Source of the DNA: Laetiporus sulphureus 93-53
Taxonomy: Eukaryota; Basidiomycota; Agaricomycetes; Polyporales; Laetiporaceae
Assembly (NCBI RefSeq): GCF_001632365.1
Contig: NW_024468544.1
Span: 203,366 to 267,365, forward strand
Direction: 5' to 3'
DNA length: 64,000 nucleotides
Part shown: positions 22,891 to 34,798 of the stretch, in pieces
How the letters are laid out: every line of letters begins with the position of its first letter
How positions within the stretch are numbered: position 1 is the first letter of the stretch
The notes under the pieces: model-generated
Told to the model about the DNA's origin: nothing
The model's database searches: none
What the model saw: the letters and a program-made list of their open reading frames with translations, nothing else
Translations under genes and position numbers: made by a program

Positions 22891-24197
22891 ATGGCATTCC
22901 AGTATCCTTTCGCAACCTACTCGAGCCCGACGGCTACGCTCCAGATGTACTCCTGGAAACTCGACCGCCATTCCATGCGGCTCGCTACCGTATGTCAACC
23001 CGTATGTCAACAACAGCATCTGCTGACTCCAATCTCGCCACCATTATATCAACAACTGCAGGAGCCCTCGCAACCATGGGAAGAACAGCAACAACAGCAG
23101 CAGCAGCAGCAACAACAACAACAATCTGCATACCAACCATCGCAGATGATCCACGTCCCAGAACGCATTCCAACCGGCCGATATCGCTTCGACACCATCA
23201 CGCAAGAAGAGTACATGCAGCTCACGGAGAACGAAGGCCATGCGTCAGCGCCGCCGAGTTCACGACGCACGAGCGCAACCTGCTCTGCGCATTCCAGTCC
23301 TGGAGCCTTGACCACATCGAGCACGCTGCCCATGCATTCTGCGCCTGGGCAACATGCTCAGGGAGTCCACCCGTATCGCCGCCCAGAATCGGAATCGGCA
23401 GCAGGATGTGCAGACCTGCGATTATCGCCTGCCGATGCGAAGATGCACCCTGCATTGAATATTGAGGCTGGGCCTCGGGCTCGTGCTGCTAGTGGCAGCG
23501 CGAGAGCAGTGAGCTTACCTGCGGCCGGGTTGGCTGTTTCGTGTCCCGCTGTGAATTTGTGAAGAGATGAATTGCTGAGATTACCGAGTGTGAGTGGGAC
23601 ATCAAGGTCCAACAGGTACGTTCTGCTCTCTGAGTATATACATTGACCAGATTTTCATCTTGCGCCTCGTTTTGTCTTCTACCTGACTCGTAAAGCCTGA
23701 CTGCCACAACACCCACCTTGCCCGACCTGGACCTTCAGGGCTTGAGCAACCTCCCTGCTGTGCCGCCCGTAATCACGCAGTGCTTCAACGTCTGCACAGA
23801 CATGCAGTATGATTTACTGTCGAATGTCCTGCTCACGATGCTCGAGCTGCCCGGCGTAAAGAAGACCGACGTGCACATCACCCTCGCGACCTGTCCCTAC
23901 AGCCGCGCAAAGCTGCTCACGGTATCGGGAACCTCGCGGCAGTTGCTTTCACCCGATCGTGGGCACACGGTGTGTGAGCGCAAGTCTGGTGAGTTCGTGA
24001 GGAGCATCGCCGTCCCGCCTGAGACTTCAGTGAGTGTGGTGCTGCTGCTTGCGACGTGGTTTCGTCCCTTGCTGAGTGTGATTTCCGTGTAGATTCAGGA
24101 TGTTCATGCGATCATGGAAGATGGTATCCTGATCTTGAGAATTCCGTGTGGTCGAGCTGTGCATGCAGAACTGCCACAGGATGTGCCGATCGCATGA
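22891..24197 (+). pseudogene. HSP20/alpha-crystallin-domain protein with polyQ N-terminus, one premature stop
   Basis: Three exons: 22891-23615, 23696-24030 and 24093-24197, with introns of 80 and 62 nt (gt...ag). The N-terminal half is low-complexity, with 13 consecutive Gln, a TITQEEYMQLTENE segment and a Ser-rich linker (HPYRRPESESAAG, SPADAKMHPALN). The C-terminal exons encode a small-heat-shock fold: DLLSNVLLTMLELPGVKKTD, VTVSGTSR, GEFVRSIAVPPET and DVHAIMEDGILILRIPCGRA. These proteins are ATP-independent chaperones or co-chaperone-like factors. A TGA at 23560-23562 interrupts exon 1 just before RDELLRLPSVSG, where a CGA Arg codon is the simple precursor. All else in the model is open, so a single substitution separates it from an intact gene. 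Role beyond the fold is unknown. Confidence 0.75.
23086..23124 (+). repeat. CAG/CAA repeat encoding 13 glutamines
   Basis: Thirteen in-frame Gln codons of mixed CAG and CAA lie in the N-terminal part of the HSP20-domain gene. The mixed codons suggest selection on the amino acid tract or an old repeat rather than recent slippage. Confidence 0.9.
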
Positions 24198-25154
24198 ATA
24201 ACGAAGAGTGCTACGAACGCTTGTTTTGGTTTTGCTATGCTCTCTCTTGCTTTGGAAGCTGAATCAATGCTGGACTTACTGTGCTGCTTTTTTCATATAT
24301 TTTCGTTCACTGTCCATGTTTTCTTGCTTTCCCTGTGCGCATGCCGTCAAAGTCCGTGAAGATTCTCGTCTTCCTTATCCATCTGTGTAGTATATGATCT
24401 TGTAGCCTGCTATTTACGTACATGTCGCATGATACAAGTTTTTCTTGCCTCGGACAAATTGTATTGTCCCCTTCATTGTATGTACAGTGGTGTAGACCGC
24501 CGCGATGAAGCAATCACAACAGTGTCCGTTCTTTGAGAAGTAACATCAGAGCGATGGTTCACTGACGTGATAGGATGCTCACTTCGTTCCGATAATCTCA
24601 AGCGCAATATATTCCATCGATGCAAACATTATGTTCAGGGTTAGATGCTCGACCTGCATGGCACCACAGTGGCCAGGGTCTATCTCACTCGTCGTCCCTC
24701 GCGAAAATATTCGCATCAGACCATGTCATGTTGTCGACCAGGGACCATAGGGACACTACATGTTTTAAACTTTCGTGAGAACTTCTGCCTCAGCAACTGT
24801 AACTAAGGCTGTCAGCGAATATCTCTACCCAACCTGTCCCCTTGCTTTAACTTCACAATTCTTTCAGCGACTCGATCACTCCAGTCATGGAACCTTGATT
24901 CCGATGCATACATCTTCTTCATCCGTTCAAAAAATAGAGGGTGACCCGTTTTACTGAGAGCCAACCACATGCACCCATCGCTCGGCCAGGACATGGCCAG
25001 GCATGAGGCATGAGTGTCAGCGTGTCGGGCGACACACAAGCCATAATACAGGCAAATCTGAACGAAAAAAGCAACGAAGTCTGCATTGTAAATACGTGAG
25101 AAAAGCTCTGCAGAGACAGACATACCACTCACCACTCTTTCAGTACCCTCTCCC
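24198..25154. other. Intergenic, no gene recognised
   Basis: Short frames only. The sequence separates the HSP20-domain gene from the convergent gene ending at 25155. Confidence 0.5.
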
Positions 25155-25868
25155 TCATAAGAAGGCCAGTGCCATCCAGGTAGCCACAGCACCGACCACT
25201 GTGCCTGCCCCACCAACAACCAGTGCTGAATAGCACCCCTTCTTCACCTCGTTCTCGCACACCTTGTCGACAGCCTCCTTCTTCGAACCTCCGACATGCC
25301 CGACTTTGCTCAACAATTCCCCATCTCTCCCAAACACCACCAACCGACTATTTTTGCCCAGCGAGCCAATCACCTCTGCAGCAAGTCCAACCGTCTTTGC
25401 CTCGGCGAGAAGATCGGCAATACCATCCTTTGGGTGCTTCAAGATGACCACAGATCCCTCTAAAGTCAATCTTGCCCGATCGAAGAACATGTGTTGCTCG
25501 TCTTGGCCAACTTTGTGACCCAGAGAGCACGCTTTGGCGGTGTGATGTGATTGCTCAGCCTTGGGAGTGGAGGGCCTCCATGGCGGACTGTCGTCCCTTG
25601 CGATGCTTGTGTGGGGCACTGGTGACTTCGATGGTTGTCGTCCATGTTTCTCGTCAATAGAGGAATCAATCTGGAGCGCCTCGAGCGAGTTTATTCCAGG
25701 AGCGAGAGAGTCAGTATAGGGGCACCCTGAGCGTGGGTGGCCAGCACGAGACCGCTGACACGTCTTGCAGTGGGGTGTCTTGCGAGGACTTGAAGTGCTG
25801 TGTTGTGGACTGATCTTCATCGGCAATGCTTTGACCCGTGAACGGTTCAGAGCTACGGTGTCAGCCAT
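25155..25868 (-). CDS. Hypothetical tail-anchored-like protein with Cys motif
   Basis: This is an intact 237-codon frame starting at the ATG at 25868 (MADTVALNRSRVKALP). The open frame continues upstream to 26048, but the N-terminus beginning MADT is more plausible. Near residue 30 is a compact Cys motif, CKTCQRSRAGHPRSGCPY, followed by a Ser/Pro-rich linker, a basic/acidic segment with a VVFGRDGELLSKVGHVGG core, and a C-terminal hydrophobic stretch (SALVVGGAGTVVGAVATW...) that could anchor it in a membrane. The same Cys motif occurs, as I recall, in many uncharacterised agaricomycete proteins. It is one of few lesion-free genes in the window. No function can be named. Confidence 0.65.
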   Translation of the reverse strand: MADTVALNRSRVKALPMKISPQHSTSSPRKTPHCKTCQRSRAGHPRSGCPYTDSLAPGINSLEALQIDSSIDEKHGRQPSKSPVPHTSIARDDSPPWRPSTPKAEQSHHTAKACSLGHKVGQDEQHMFFDRARLTLEGSVVILKHPKDGIADLLAEAKTVGLAAEVIGSLGKNSRLVVFGRDGELLSKVGHVGGSKKEAVDKVCENEVKKGCYSALVVGGAGTVVGAVATWMALAFL

Positions 25869-26250
25869 ATGTAAAAGATGGTGAGGGCTGCTAGCGGAGA
25901 CGTGAAGCGATCCACAGACGCCGCTCAACTGCGTGCACTGCGGAGACATTGTTGTCCGCTTTCCCAAAAGGGGTTTCAATGGTGTAAGATAGTATCCGGA
26001 GTCAATTTCTTGAATGCCGATTTGCAAAACCATAGACAGTTTATACATTGTGTTAGAGGTTTTATCTTTTTATTATCTAGAAGCATTTTTTTTGTATGCA
26101 CTGCAGCTCAGAATGGATGCGTATAAGCTGCATCGCACGATGGTGTCATGACTTGCACATTTAGTCACATTACCGTGTATTTGTCATGTGGGATGCCAGC
26201 CTATGCCCGAGATCCCAGATCATTTTCTTGCCCCCCCTCACTCACCCTAA

Positions 26251-26442
26251 ATGGCTGATATGTTTGCTATCCTTCCTCGGCCGGAACCCTGGATTGACAT
26301 GCAGTTCGACCACTGTCAAACACTTGATGAGCTTGCAAAGGCCACCGAAGATTTGCAGGACGTCCCAGAGATCACACTCCTGCATTGTGCAATTGTAGAC
26401 ACCATAGACACGAAGCGATTTGCACACGTGGCAAATGCTTAG
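26251..26442 (+). CDS. Small ORF, 63 aa, uncertain
   Basis: An ATG-initiated frame encodes MADMFAILPRPEPWIDMQFD and a Leu/Asp-rich remainder ending TKRFAHVANA. It lies upstream of AT-rich non-coding sequence. No homology recognised; could be a gene remnant or chance. Confidence 0.25.
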   Translation: MADMFAILPRPEPWIDMQFDHCQTLDELAKATEDLQDVPEITLLHCAIVDTIDTKRFAHVANA

Positions 26443-26599
26443 CAAATGTCTACAGGTTTTTTGCCTTTGTGATCTCGATTTGCTATGGTTCCTTCCCACA
26501 TTCTGTATTAAGTATTTGCATATAATATTTTAGAGAAAGGAATTTAATTCATATATTTTGAGAAATGACACCATTTTCAAACTCACCAAGGACATTTAA

Positions 26600-26752
26600 A
26601 ATTTGAGTGCTGTTGAATGTTATACATACATTTTTGAATTTCAAAACATTGCACATATAAAAATGCCCAATATCAAATAAATTTAAATTTTCAGTGCTGT
26701 TGAATGTAATCATACATTTTTGAAAATAAAACCATCACATATATAAAATACT
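26600..26752 (+). repeat. AT-rich direct repeat, two units of ~60 bp
   Basis: Two blocks (about 26602-26661 and 26690-26750) both read cagtgctgttgaatgt or a near variant, then catacatttttgaa, then cacatataaaa or a near variant. They lie in an AT-rich stretch unlike the neighbouring DNA. Confidence 0.7.
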
Positions 26753-26804
26753 CGGTAGCAGATGAAGGTGACCTTCATAATTCTAGTATATTCTGTATGC
26801 AAAA

Positions 26805-27012
26805 GCCAGAGCTGCCTATTTGAGACATGCAGCCATGCACAGTCACTTTTACAGTGGCCTGGGCGCTCTACCAAAGTGGGGCTCTGGGTCAGTCTGATGG
26901 TATTTTTCAGAGCACTCAGGCCACTGCTGCAGCAGTGGCTGCACATCTCAAATAGGCAGTGGGCACCTCTAACGAGCAGTGGCTGTGCATCTCAAATAGG
27001 CAGTGGGCGCTC
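26805..27012. repeat. Inverted and direct repeats, MITE-like
   Basis: The segment agctgcctatttgagacatg near 26810 is the near-exact inverse complement of catctcaaataggcagtggg near 26943, and this second form recurs in direct orientation near 26990. Together the arms enclose about 110 bp. This is the layout of a small non-autonomous DNA element or a hairpin remnant. No ORF inside. Confidence 0.6.
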
Positions 27013-27154
27013 CGTCAAAAATTCCATCAGACCAGCCCTAAACTAGAGCCTTTCAATTATTTGCAGATCCGCTATGGATGCCTCTTCTCTCTCACTTCTG
27101 CTCCACTTCCTAGGCTTTCTTTGTGCATGCACCTTAGCATAATAATGTAGTAGC

Positions 27155-27262
27155 TAATGGACTCAATGTAGTGTAGACTTAGCATGGACATTAGCTTGGA
27201 CCGTTAGCCATGGACATTCGCTTGGACGTTAGCATAGACTTGTGTAGAACGACCATTGACAA
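27155..27262 (+). repeat. Short degenerate tandem repeats
   Basis: Variants of ttagcatggaca and cttggacgttag recur several times within about 100 bp. No coding potential seen. Confidence 0.5.
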
Positions 27263-28869
27263 CTGCATCATGACTGTGTTATGACCCATCTTGAATCAGA
27301 GAGAAAAGATAAATACAGAAATAAGGAATCATCAGTGCAGGAAGCACTACTCATGTCGGTCGCTCAATGGGTCACTTAACGGATCGCATCACCCAGCATA
27401 GGTGAAGTTTCTGCAGTGAAGGAGGATAATACATGTATAATTGGAGTCAGGCACAACATCAGAGTATGCAGTCTGAAGGCTTAGGTGTGTCTGCCCTTTC
27501 ATGTCACGATTGAGCACTGATCTCCCCCGTATCTGTGAACTGCGTGGACCACTTCCATACACAGTGAAAGCCCGACAGCGATGCGCATCATCATGATCCA
27601 CCCATTTATCCCATGCATCGTACACAGCCTGCCCCTTCACTGGTAGCATATGTGAATTAGGCTGATCATCCTGATGGTATGTCCGTCCTCCCGCCAGTGA
27701 TGTAGGTGGTTATTGTTTGTTTGGAGCATCATGAAGATCGTCATCCAGTACTGCCAATCTGCTGCCATCACCATCCAGAGTCACCAGGACCTGCTAAAGA
27801 TCAAAGGATGTTTTCCGAGTGTTTCATGTCATTTAGCCGAGCAGCTTATTGTTTGTTCTTGGTGCTCCCCTTTGATCCAGAGCTGCTATTCAGGATTGAG
27901 CTAGTGTGATGGTTTTGATGGTACATCTGTCCTCCCATCTGTATCTAGCCAAACAAAACTTATTGTATATTTTCAGTGCTCTCACTCAAAGCCACCATCC
28001 AGAGTTGTTGGTGTCTGTCATGGCTAAGCTTTGCCACACGTAACATGATGTTCGTGGATGCTTCACACATGACCCGCTCATGAATGACCTTTATACTGAG
28101 TGCCTTGTAAGGCCTCAGGGTCCCACTTGAAGTGATGACTTCAGATCCATCATAAAAGGGTGGTGAGCCCCTTATTAGCCAATGATAGGCTAAGGACAAG
28201 TGAGTGGTGATAGGCCTTACTATCAAGCTGACTCAGGGATGAAGGGTTGTGGCAAGCCACGATGGATGAGAGAAATAGATGAATAAGACTGAGGGCTACC
28301 TCAGTCGCATAGTGCATATATATACATGTAGGGCTGGACCCTGGTCACTCTAACTATGTGTACCTACTGGGGTCCTAGCAAGCTACATGTGCATATTACA
28401 TAATGTGCTACAGCCAATAGCAATGTACCTACTAGTAAATACTATGTGGTCATTGGTGGGCCATAGACTTATAGATAAGGTCATGGTCCATGCGGCATGC
28501 CGTTGGGGTGCCATCTCAGCCATGAGGTATAAGGCCGACCTCCTTACCAATCCAGACCTCGGTGTCCCATGCCTATGCCTGAGCCTATTGAGTGGCTATC
28601 AGGATGTCATGTGCTTGGGCATCTCTTAAGGTCACGTGCCAGGGGCGCTTGATAGGGTGCTACCTTGTGGGTCACGTGATGTGGTGATTGGCGCCCACAA
28701 TCAATAAGATCCTTGAGCGTTTAGCTGATCATCAATGATGTCACATGGCTTTTGTGGCTGGCTTTGATAACACTGCTTAAGTCCAGTTACAGTAGGGCTT
28801 TCTGAATAGGAAAATGCTAATATACTGTGACAGTGTCATCCGCTGATGCACCCTTTTCATTATGATCAG
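27263..28869. other. Decayed repeat-rich sequence with possible LTR remnant
   Basis: No supported gene. Direct repeats occur (tgatggta, 2-3 variable bases, gtcctccc near 27672 and 27915), and so does an LTR-like stretch containing a TATA-like atatatatac at about 28316. Facing segments tttgccaca (about 28030) and tgtggcaagcc (about 28248) are partly complementary. Boundaries cannot be set by eye. Confidence 0.35.
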
Positions 28870-30235
28870 AAGATTACTCAGACAAAGAATACGATCGGAT
28901 GCTCAAGTATGCAGTTCACTTCTTTAAGAGAGATAGACATCTCTGAAGGAAAGATGGACAAGGATCGCACAAGTTAGTCTTATTACCAGAAAACTGACTA
29001 TGAGTCCTCGCTGGAGCACATGATGAGCTAGGACACCGAGGCATTTTCCTGACTTGATCATTAATTCACGAATGATTTTGGTGGCCTAATGTCACGGCTG
29101 ACATCGCTTGGTTCATAAAAACTTGCATCATATGTCAGAAGTGACAGATTCATCAAATTCTCATACCACTGACTGTTGCGATACCAGCCCCCATCTTTGC
29201 GAAGATATACATCAACACCATGCATATGCCACCCTCGAACAGATTTAAGTACATCGTACAGGGTCGGTGTTCACTCACTCATTACCTGGAGTTTTAAATG
29301 CTTCGAGCAGAAACTGTGAAGATCCTTGGCAATTGGATTTTTGAGGATATACTCTGTTACTGGGGAGTGCTATCAAAAATCGTTACCAACAATGGCGCAC
29401 CATTCGTAAAAGCAGCCGACTATCTGAAAAGGAAATATCATGTCAAGCACATTCGGATAAGTGGTTATAACTCACACATGAATGAGATAGTTGAGCGATC
29501 ACATTTCGATGTTTGGCAAGGTCTATTCAAGGCTGCCGATGGAGAGGAGCACAAATGGGATCAAGTCACGCATTCAGTATTCTGATCGAAAAGAGTCACC
29601 ATCAAAAGATGCATGAGTTGTTCGCCCTATTTCGCTGTCATGGGCACTTATCTGGTCTTATCACTCGACATCGTCGAAGCAACATATTTGATTCCAGCAC
29701 CAGTTGGAATGGTGACAATGACTGACCTGATCGCGAGTCAAGCAGAAGCACTACAAAAGCGTCGAGAACAAGTCACGAGAATCCACAATGCAGTCTATGA
29801 GCCAGGAAAGAAGCAGTGAGGTGATTCGAGTGAGTCTACAAGAATGTGATCAAGGATTTTGATTTTAAGCATGGAGACCTAGTCTTGGTTCAGCATATGC
29901 AGATCGAGAAAGCACTCAATCGAAAAATGAGACCATGCTATATGGGACCGTATATTGTGCTGTTTCGCAATCAGGGAGGAGCATATATACTCTGCAAGCT
30001 GGATGGAGCAGTATTGGACTGACTGATTGCAGCATTTAGGGTGGTTCCATTTGCCCTGAGGAAGAAGATTGCAATCACAAAAGAAATGTTAGATGCATCA
30101 GAAACCAGGTTGAAGGAGATGCATCAGTCAGATGATCGAGAAGAAGAAGAACTGGATGAAGAACAAGAAGAAGAGGAGTCAGGAGATGAAAATGAAGGAT
30201 GGCAAGATCTGTACAATGCAAACGAGGCAGAATAA
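28870..30235 (+). pseudogene. Ty3/gypsy pol remnant, copy 1 (integrase region)
   Basis: Broken frames read through the integrase zinc-binding part (GHRGIFLT, CIICQK), the catalytic core (NWIFEDILCYWGVLSKIV, NNGAPFVKAADYL, ISGYNSHMNEIVERSHFDV) and a C-terminal acidic tail (EEEELDEEQEEEESGDENEG). The catalytic Asp of the D-N-G-x-P-F motif is Asn here, while the downstream Glu (IVERSHFDV) is kept. At least six stops interrupt it. It is the same family as 36331-38651, in the same orientation, and is followed by the antisense gene region at 30420. Confidence 0.8.
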
Positions 30236-30419
30236 ACAAGTATGGGCATTCAAACTAATTTTTTTGATCGTATATAGGTGAAGACTCAGCTAGGGACTCA
30301 AGAGAGTCAAGGACTCAAACAAGACTATAATATTCCACGACACCTCTTTTAATATTTTGGTCAGGATAGCTCATGCAAGGTTCAGCACACTGTGTATTCA
30401 AGAAAACTAACTAATACAT

Positions 30420-33400
30420 TTGCTCCACGCACACAGAGGGAGAGATCACGATAGAGATATGAAGGAATATGCGGACAGCCCGCTTTGCATCGACCCAGTC
30501 CAAACTCATTGCATGACAATGATATCATGGCTTGTGAGCCCTCAAGGCCCAATTCTCCTCGAGGAGCTGCTGCGACAGCTCGATCATCTGCTCAAGTTGT
30601 GTACTGGCTGCAAAAGGCTCAATTGCAGCTGGCGGAGTGCTAACTGGCTCTAACTTTACAGTTGTGGCCTTGAAAGGAGCCCTTTGCATGAGCCTTATCT
30701 TTCGATGAGTGCGGCTTGAGCATCTTGGTTGAAGGAACAACGATGGTGCCAGCATGAAAATGTTGCATCATGATATCATCTGGGTCAGAGTCATCAAAAT
30801 GAGGACATTTAGGAGACCTGTCAAATTGGCCTAGCAAAACTGTTAGCAAGGAAGTGATACAGCAACATGAAACGCACCACGCAGCAGTTGAGAAATCGAC
30901 AACTTATGACTTGAAGGACTGGTGGTGTTCTTCTCCTGCTTGATGGGGACTTCATCGGATGCATTCTCGACCTCTGATCTGGTCTTGGCTGTGGGCATGT
31001 CTGGCAGAGAGTGAATGGAAACTAGAGGGTGTCAGTCAATAAAGGATGAGAGGGAGACAGGGAGAGACTTACGGAGGTGCAGAGCTGTGGCAAGCGCAGC
31101 CTCGTACTCGTCATCAGGGTATCAAGCAGCAACTCAAGCTCAGCAGCCTTTTCACTCCCAGTAATGTTGGTGTCGCACATCAGCCAGTCATAGCTAACCT
31201 GGTGGTGGGAAGCCTTGGCCATCACAGGGGCATTAGGTGGCTTGGGTATCAACCAGCCCTTGTGCCGGTAGAGCTTCTTCAACAAGAGCCATCCATCAGA
31301 GTCGTTAACGTTTGGAGCTGTGTCATGCATCCACCATTTGCAGGCCTTGTGGTCGCAATGGCATTTGCGACATTTAGGATGGAATTTGCTCAGCATATAT
31401 ATACAGGAAACCTTCTCTGAGGACAGGCAGTACTGACACTAGGAAAAAAAGACTTAGCATCAGGCAATGAGAGAGTCATGTGGGAACTTACTAGACACGC
31501 GATGGAAGGCTTCTGCCACAACGGAAGGTACATTGGTGGGAGGGAGTGGTTGCGGAAAGTATGGACTGGCATGCACACATACTGGTCCTCGAAAGCTGCG
31601 AATGCACCGGATGGCTTCGCAGATTTATGACTGCACCCTTTACCTTTCTTCGGACGTGCTGGAGACAGGTTAGAAATCATGCCACCCATGAACTTGACCT
31701 CATCACTGTCGCTGTCATCCTCATCACTGCTGGAGATCTCGATAGCCTCGGAGCCTTGTGCAGAAGGGGGGTCAGTAACCACAGCAGTGAGCAGAGGGTC
31801 AACTTCCATAGCCATGATGTCAGAGTCAGAAGGAGGATCGAGAGCAATGGGATTTGCTGCACGGGCCTGAAACTCAAATTTCAGGACAGGAACACCCAGA
31901 GCAATAAGAGCCGTGACAGGCACAGCTACTACAGAAGAAGAGAAGGGAGCAGCAGGAGGAAAAACATTGTCAGCACCAGTAGAAGCAGTCAGTGAGTCAG
32001 AAGCCATGACCTCCCCAGTATCGGAAGGTGTGCATGTGGAAGCCTCAGTCACTGGAGGGGGGCTCAGATCCTAGAAGGGTTGGAGGAGCATGTTAGAAGA
32101 CAGCTAAGGGACCACAGTTCGAGGCACACACCTTGCTCACCGAGAAGGCAGCAGCCCACTTAGGCAAGATCAACTCTTCACACCATGAAAGCCACGACAG
32201 TTGTACAAAGGCATCGAGATGCACCTGGGCCTTTTGACAAAACTGGGTGTAGTGTGTTTGTGACACTGAGTCCGAAAAGGCATGAAGGTCATGCTAAGAA
32301 AGGGAGAGTGTTAGCCAGTTGCGGGTATGATGGAGCAGTCACTTACCAGGGCAGAAAGAAACTCGCATACATATAAGGAACTCAAAGTTGACAGCAGATA
32401 GAGAGGCTCTGCCTCACGCAACACCTCCCAAGCAGAGTAAACAATGCCCATGATGGTGTCTTTGGGGTCCACCACCTATGTGTCAAGGATGGAGGTCAGC
32501 GACAGCAGCCAACAAGAGAGTGTGTGGAAGACAGACACACCTTGTGAGGAGAAGCGACCAGAGTCACAGGACACTGAGAAGATGATGGAGTAGCAGGATC
32601 ACCCATCATCAAGCTGAGGGAATGAGGTAGAGGAAGAGGAGAGAGTTAGGTGCCATCGGACACTGAAGAAAACTTCCAACCAGCCAGGCTCAGACAGACG
32701 AGTGCATCATTAAAACCTCACGGTATCATCCTCTACCATGTGGTAGAGTCAGTCAGCTTTCTCAGGAAGCTGGTTCAAGTGACTCAGATGGAACTTCTCA
32801 TATGGGACCAAAAGCAACACAACTCCGATTGAGGCTAATGCAATAAGGGATTTACAGCACGAAGCCAGAGACGAATGCAGTAGGACTACTGTACATGAGA
32901 AAAAGGGGTACATGATGGACAACTCGAGATGGTTCTAGGCTATGTGGCATTTCCATTCGCAGCCAGGAAGGCCTTCAAGAATTGAAGACACTCACCAATA
33001 CGAGCTGCCTCCACAACCAGTCGCATGCACTCCTGTGTATAGATCTCCACCAACAGGGCATTGGGAATGGACAACCCATGAATCTCACTAAGAATCCACT
33101 CAGTATTGGCAAGTGATTTGGCATCTGCAATCACAGAAGGAACAAAGTCAGTATAACAGCATTTGCAATCGAGGAAAAAGAGGAGCGTACTAGAGGAAGA
33201 CTGGACAAATGAGCACTTGAGATGTGACACTCGACATCAAATGCAAGCCTGTCCACCATGGTCAGAAGGCATGATCATGTGATCACTGTCCACCAAGCAC
33301 TTGGAGCACTAGTGGCCAGAACCTAAGCAAAGAGCTGAATATGAAAAGTGAGCAGGCGCACCTTGGTATGCGGCCACAGCTTGTGTAAGCTCAAAAATGT

Positions 33401-33860
33401 GATCTGCATGCACTTTGGGAGAGCATGGATGGTGATGTAGTATTCACACAGAGTATCCGACTGGGAGGACTTAGTGGTGACCACAAATGATGCCGTGCTT
33501 ACAATGGATGCCGAACGTGATGGCACCTTCAAAGGACTCACAACCATGTCTGCTTCACACTTGACCACATCCTGAAGAATCTCTGCCATAGCAAGAGACA
33601 CAGTGGAAGGAGGAGGGGCACATCTACTATCATAGTCTATCCACCAGCAGCCAATTAGGATGGTTTGCCCAAGGCATGTATGGTTGCACCAATTCATGAA
33701 TACATTATTGGCAGTGTATGCAATTAAGAAGTGGTCACAAGTGCAGACACAACCTTCTGAAAACTTGGCAAAATCACCACAGTCTGCAGCCTCAACGATC
33801 TCTTGCATGATCGCAGTCATTTGAGCAGGAGAGCAGATCGGGTCAGCGATCTCGACAGCC
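30420..33860 (-). pseudogene. Antisense gene of gypsy family, copy 1
   Basis: Coding-like frames on the strand opposite to pol run from about 33860 to 30420. The most informative part (31400-31020) reads KCRKCHCDHKACKWWMHD followed by a Leu-rich stretch. Upstream (32052-31390) is a Ser/Asp-rich acidic region (EISSSDEDDSDSDEVKF) with PVHTFRNHSLPPMYLPLW and QKPSIACLV; downstream is a possible coiled coil (QLEQMIELSQQLLEENWAL, about 30550). The layout CxxC..DHKAC.WW, then a helical region, is repeated in the copy at 38777-42702. Gaps between frames look like short introns plus lesions. Product unknown; it may be a second element gene or a captured host gene. Confidence 0.5.
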
Positions 33861-34788
33861 TCAGAATAACCTCTCAGGGAGGAAGAACCACTGCTGGAAT
33901 TCAGTCAAAGTCAGGGCTCATGTTCAGTACCAGCCAGTTGTAAACTGAGTTGACCTTACAAATCAAGCACTTGGCATGGTCCAGATAGTCGAGAGTCATG
34001 CATAACTGGACAGCCACAGCATTAGCCATTAAAAGGTAGATTGTGACACGAAATACTCACCTCATAAGCAGAAAACGATGTGGCTCAGCTCTGCCAGACC
34101 ACCTCAGGGGCATCAGAAGTGGGTACATACTGATGAGATTATCCAATCGCTGTAGCAATAGGACACAGACACCGTCAATAGGGTAAACCCCACGAGTGCA
34201 GGCGGTGAGGCTGAAGATACTGTCGATGTGGAACATAGTGGCAAGGGATGAAAGAACACGAAGATGAGCCACCCTATCTGGAATATGCATGCACGACAGA
34301 CCAGGGATGGTTTAGATTCTAGAACGGGGGAAATGATATGCACCGAGATATTCTGCAATTGGAAAATGCCAGACAATGTGTCTGTCTATCGCACAATTGG
34401 ATAGCAAGTTGCTGCAATCTGAGAGCATCCAAGCAAGAGCTGGAGCAGTCCAGAATGGGCAAAGGAAGGCTTTACCAACTGCCTGGAAATGCAAAACCAA
34501 GTAAAGAGATCAGAAGGTGAACATGAGGCATGGAAATGATGAGCAGGCCGTTGTGAAGCCTGGTCAATTATGAGATGCAGTGCGAGAGCAGAAACGAGCA
34601 AGTGCACTACCTGAGCAAAACACAGACCTGCAGACCGATGGACCCTGACAGGGCCAGCTTCCCATTCCCTGACTGCAAAGTACAGAGAGGGAGCAGGAGT
34701 GAGTGATGCGACATGTTTTACTGGATCGGAAGCCCATTCTATGATCGGAAACACATTTCAGTGACTTAGCTGGCTCATTTCTGACCCA

Positions 34789-34798
34789 CTATATAATC
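34789..34798 (+). promoter_or_regulatory. TATA-like box in LTR-like repeat copy B
   Basis: ctatataatc, conserved with copy A at 1122-1131. Confidence 0.4.

Noticed and set aside
23044..23333. Minus-strand ORFs with runs of Val/Leu/Cys opposite the polyQ tract
   Set aside because: They are antisense readings of the CAG/CAA repeat.
7829..23562. Stop-codon reassignment or programmed readthrough explaining TGA/TAG inside conserved genes
   Set aside because: TGA falls at Arg and TAG at Gln positions, and one-base frameshifts accompany them in the same genes. Decay explains both; a new code would not explain the indels.
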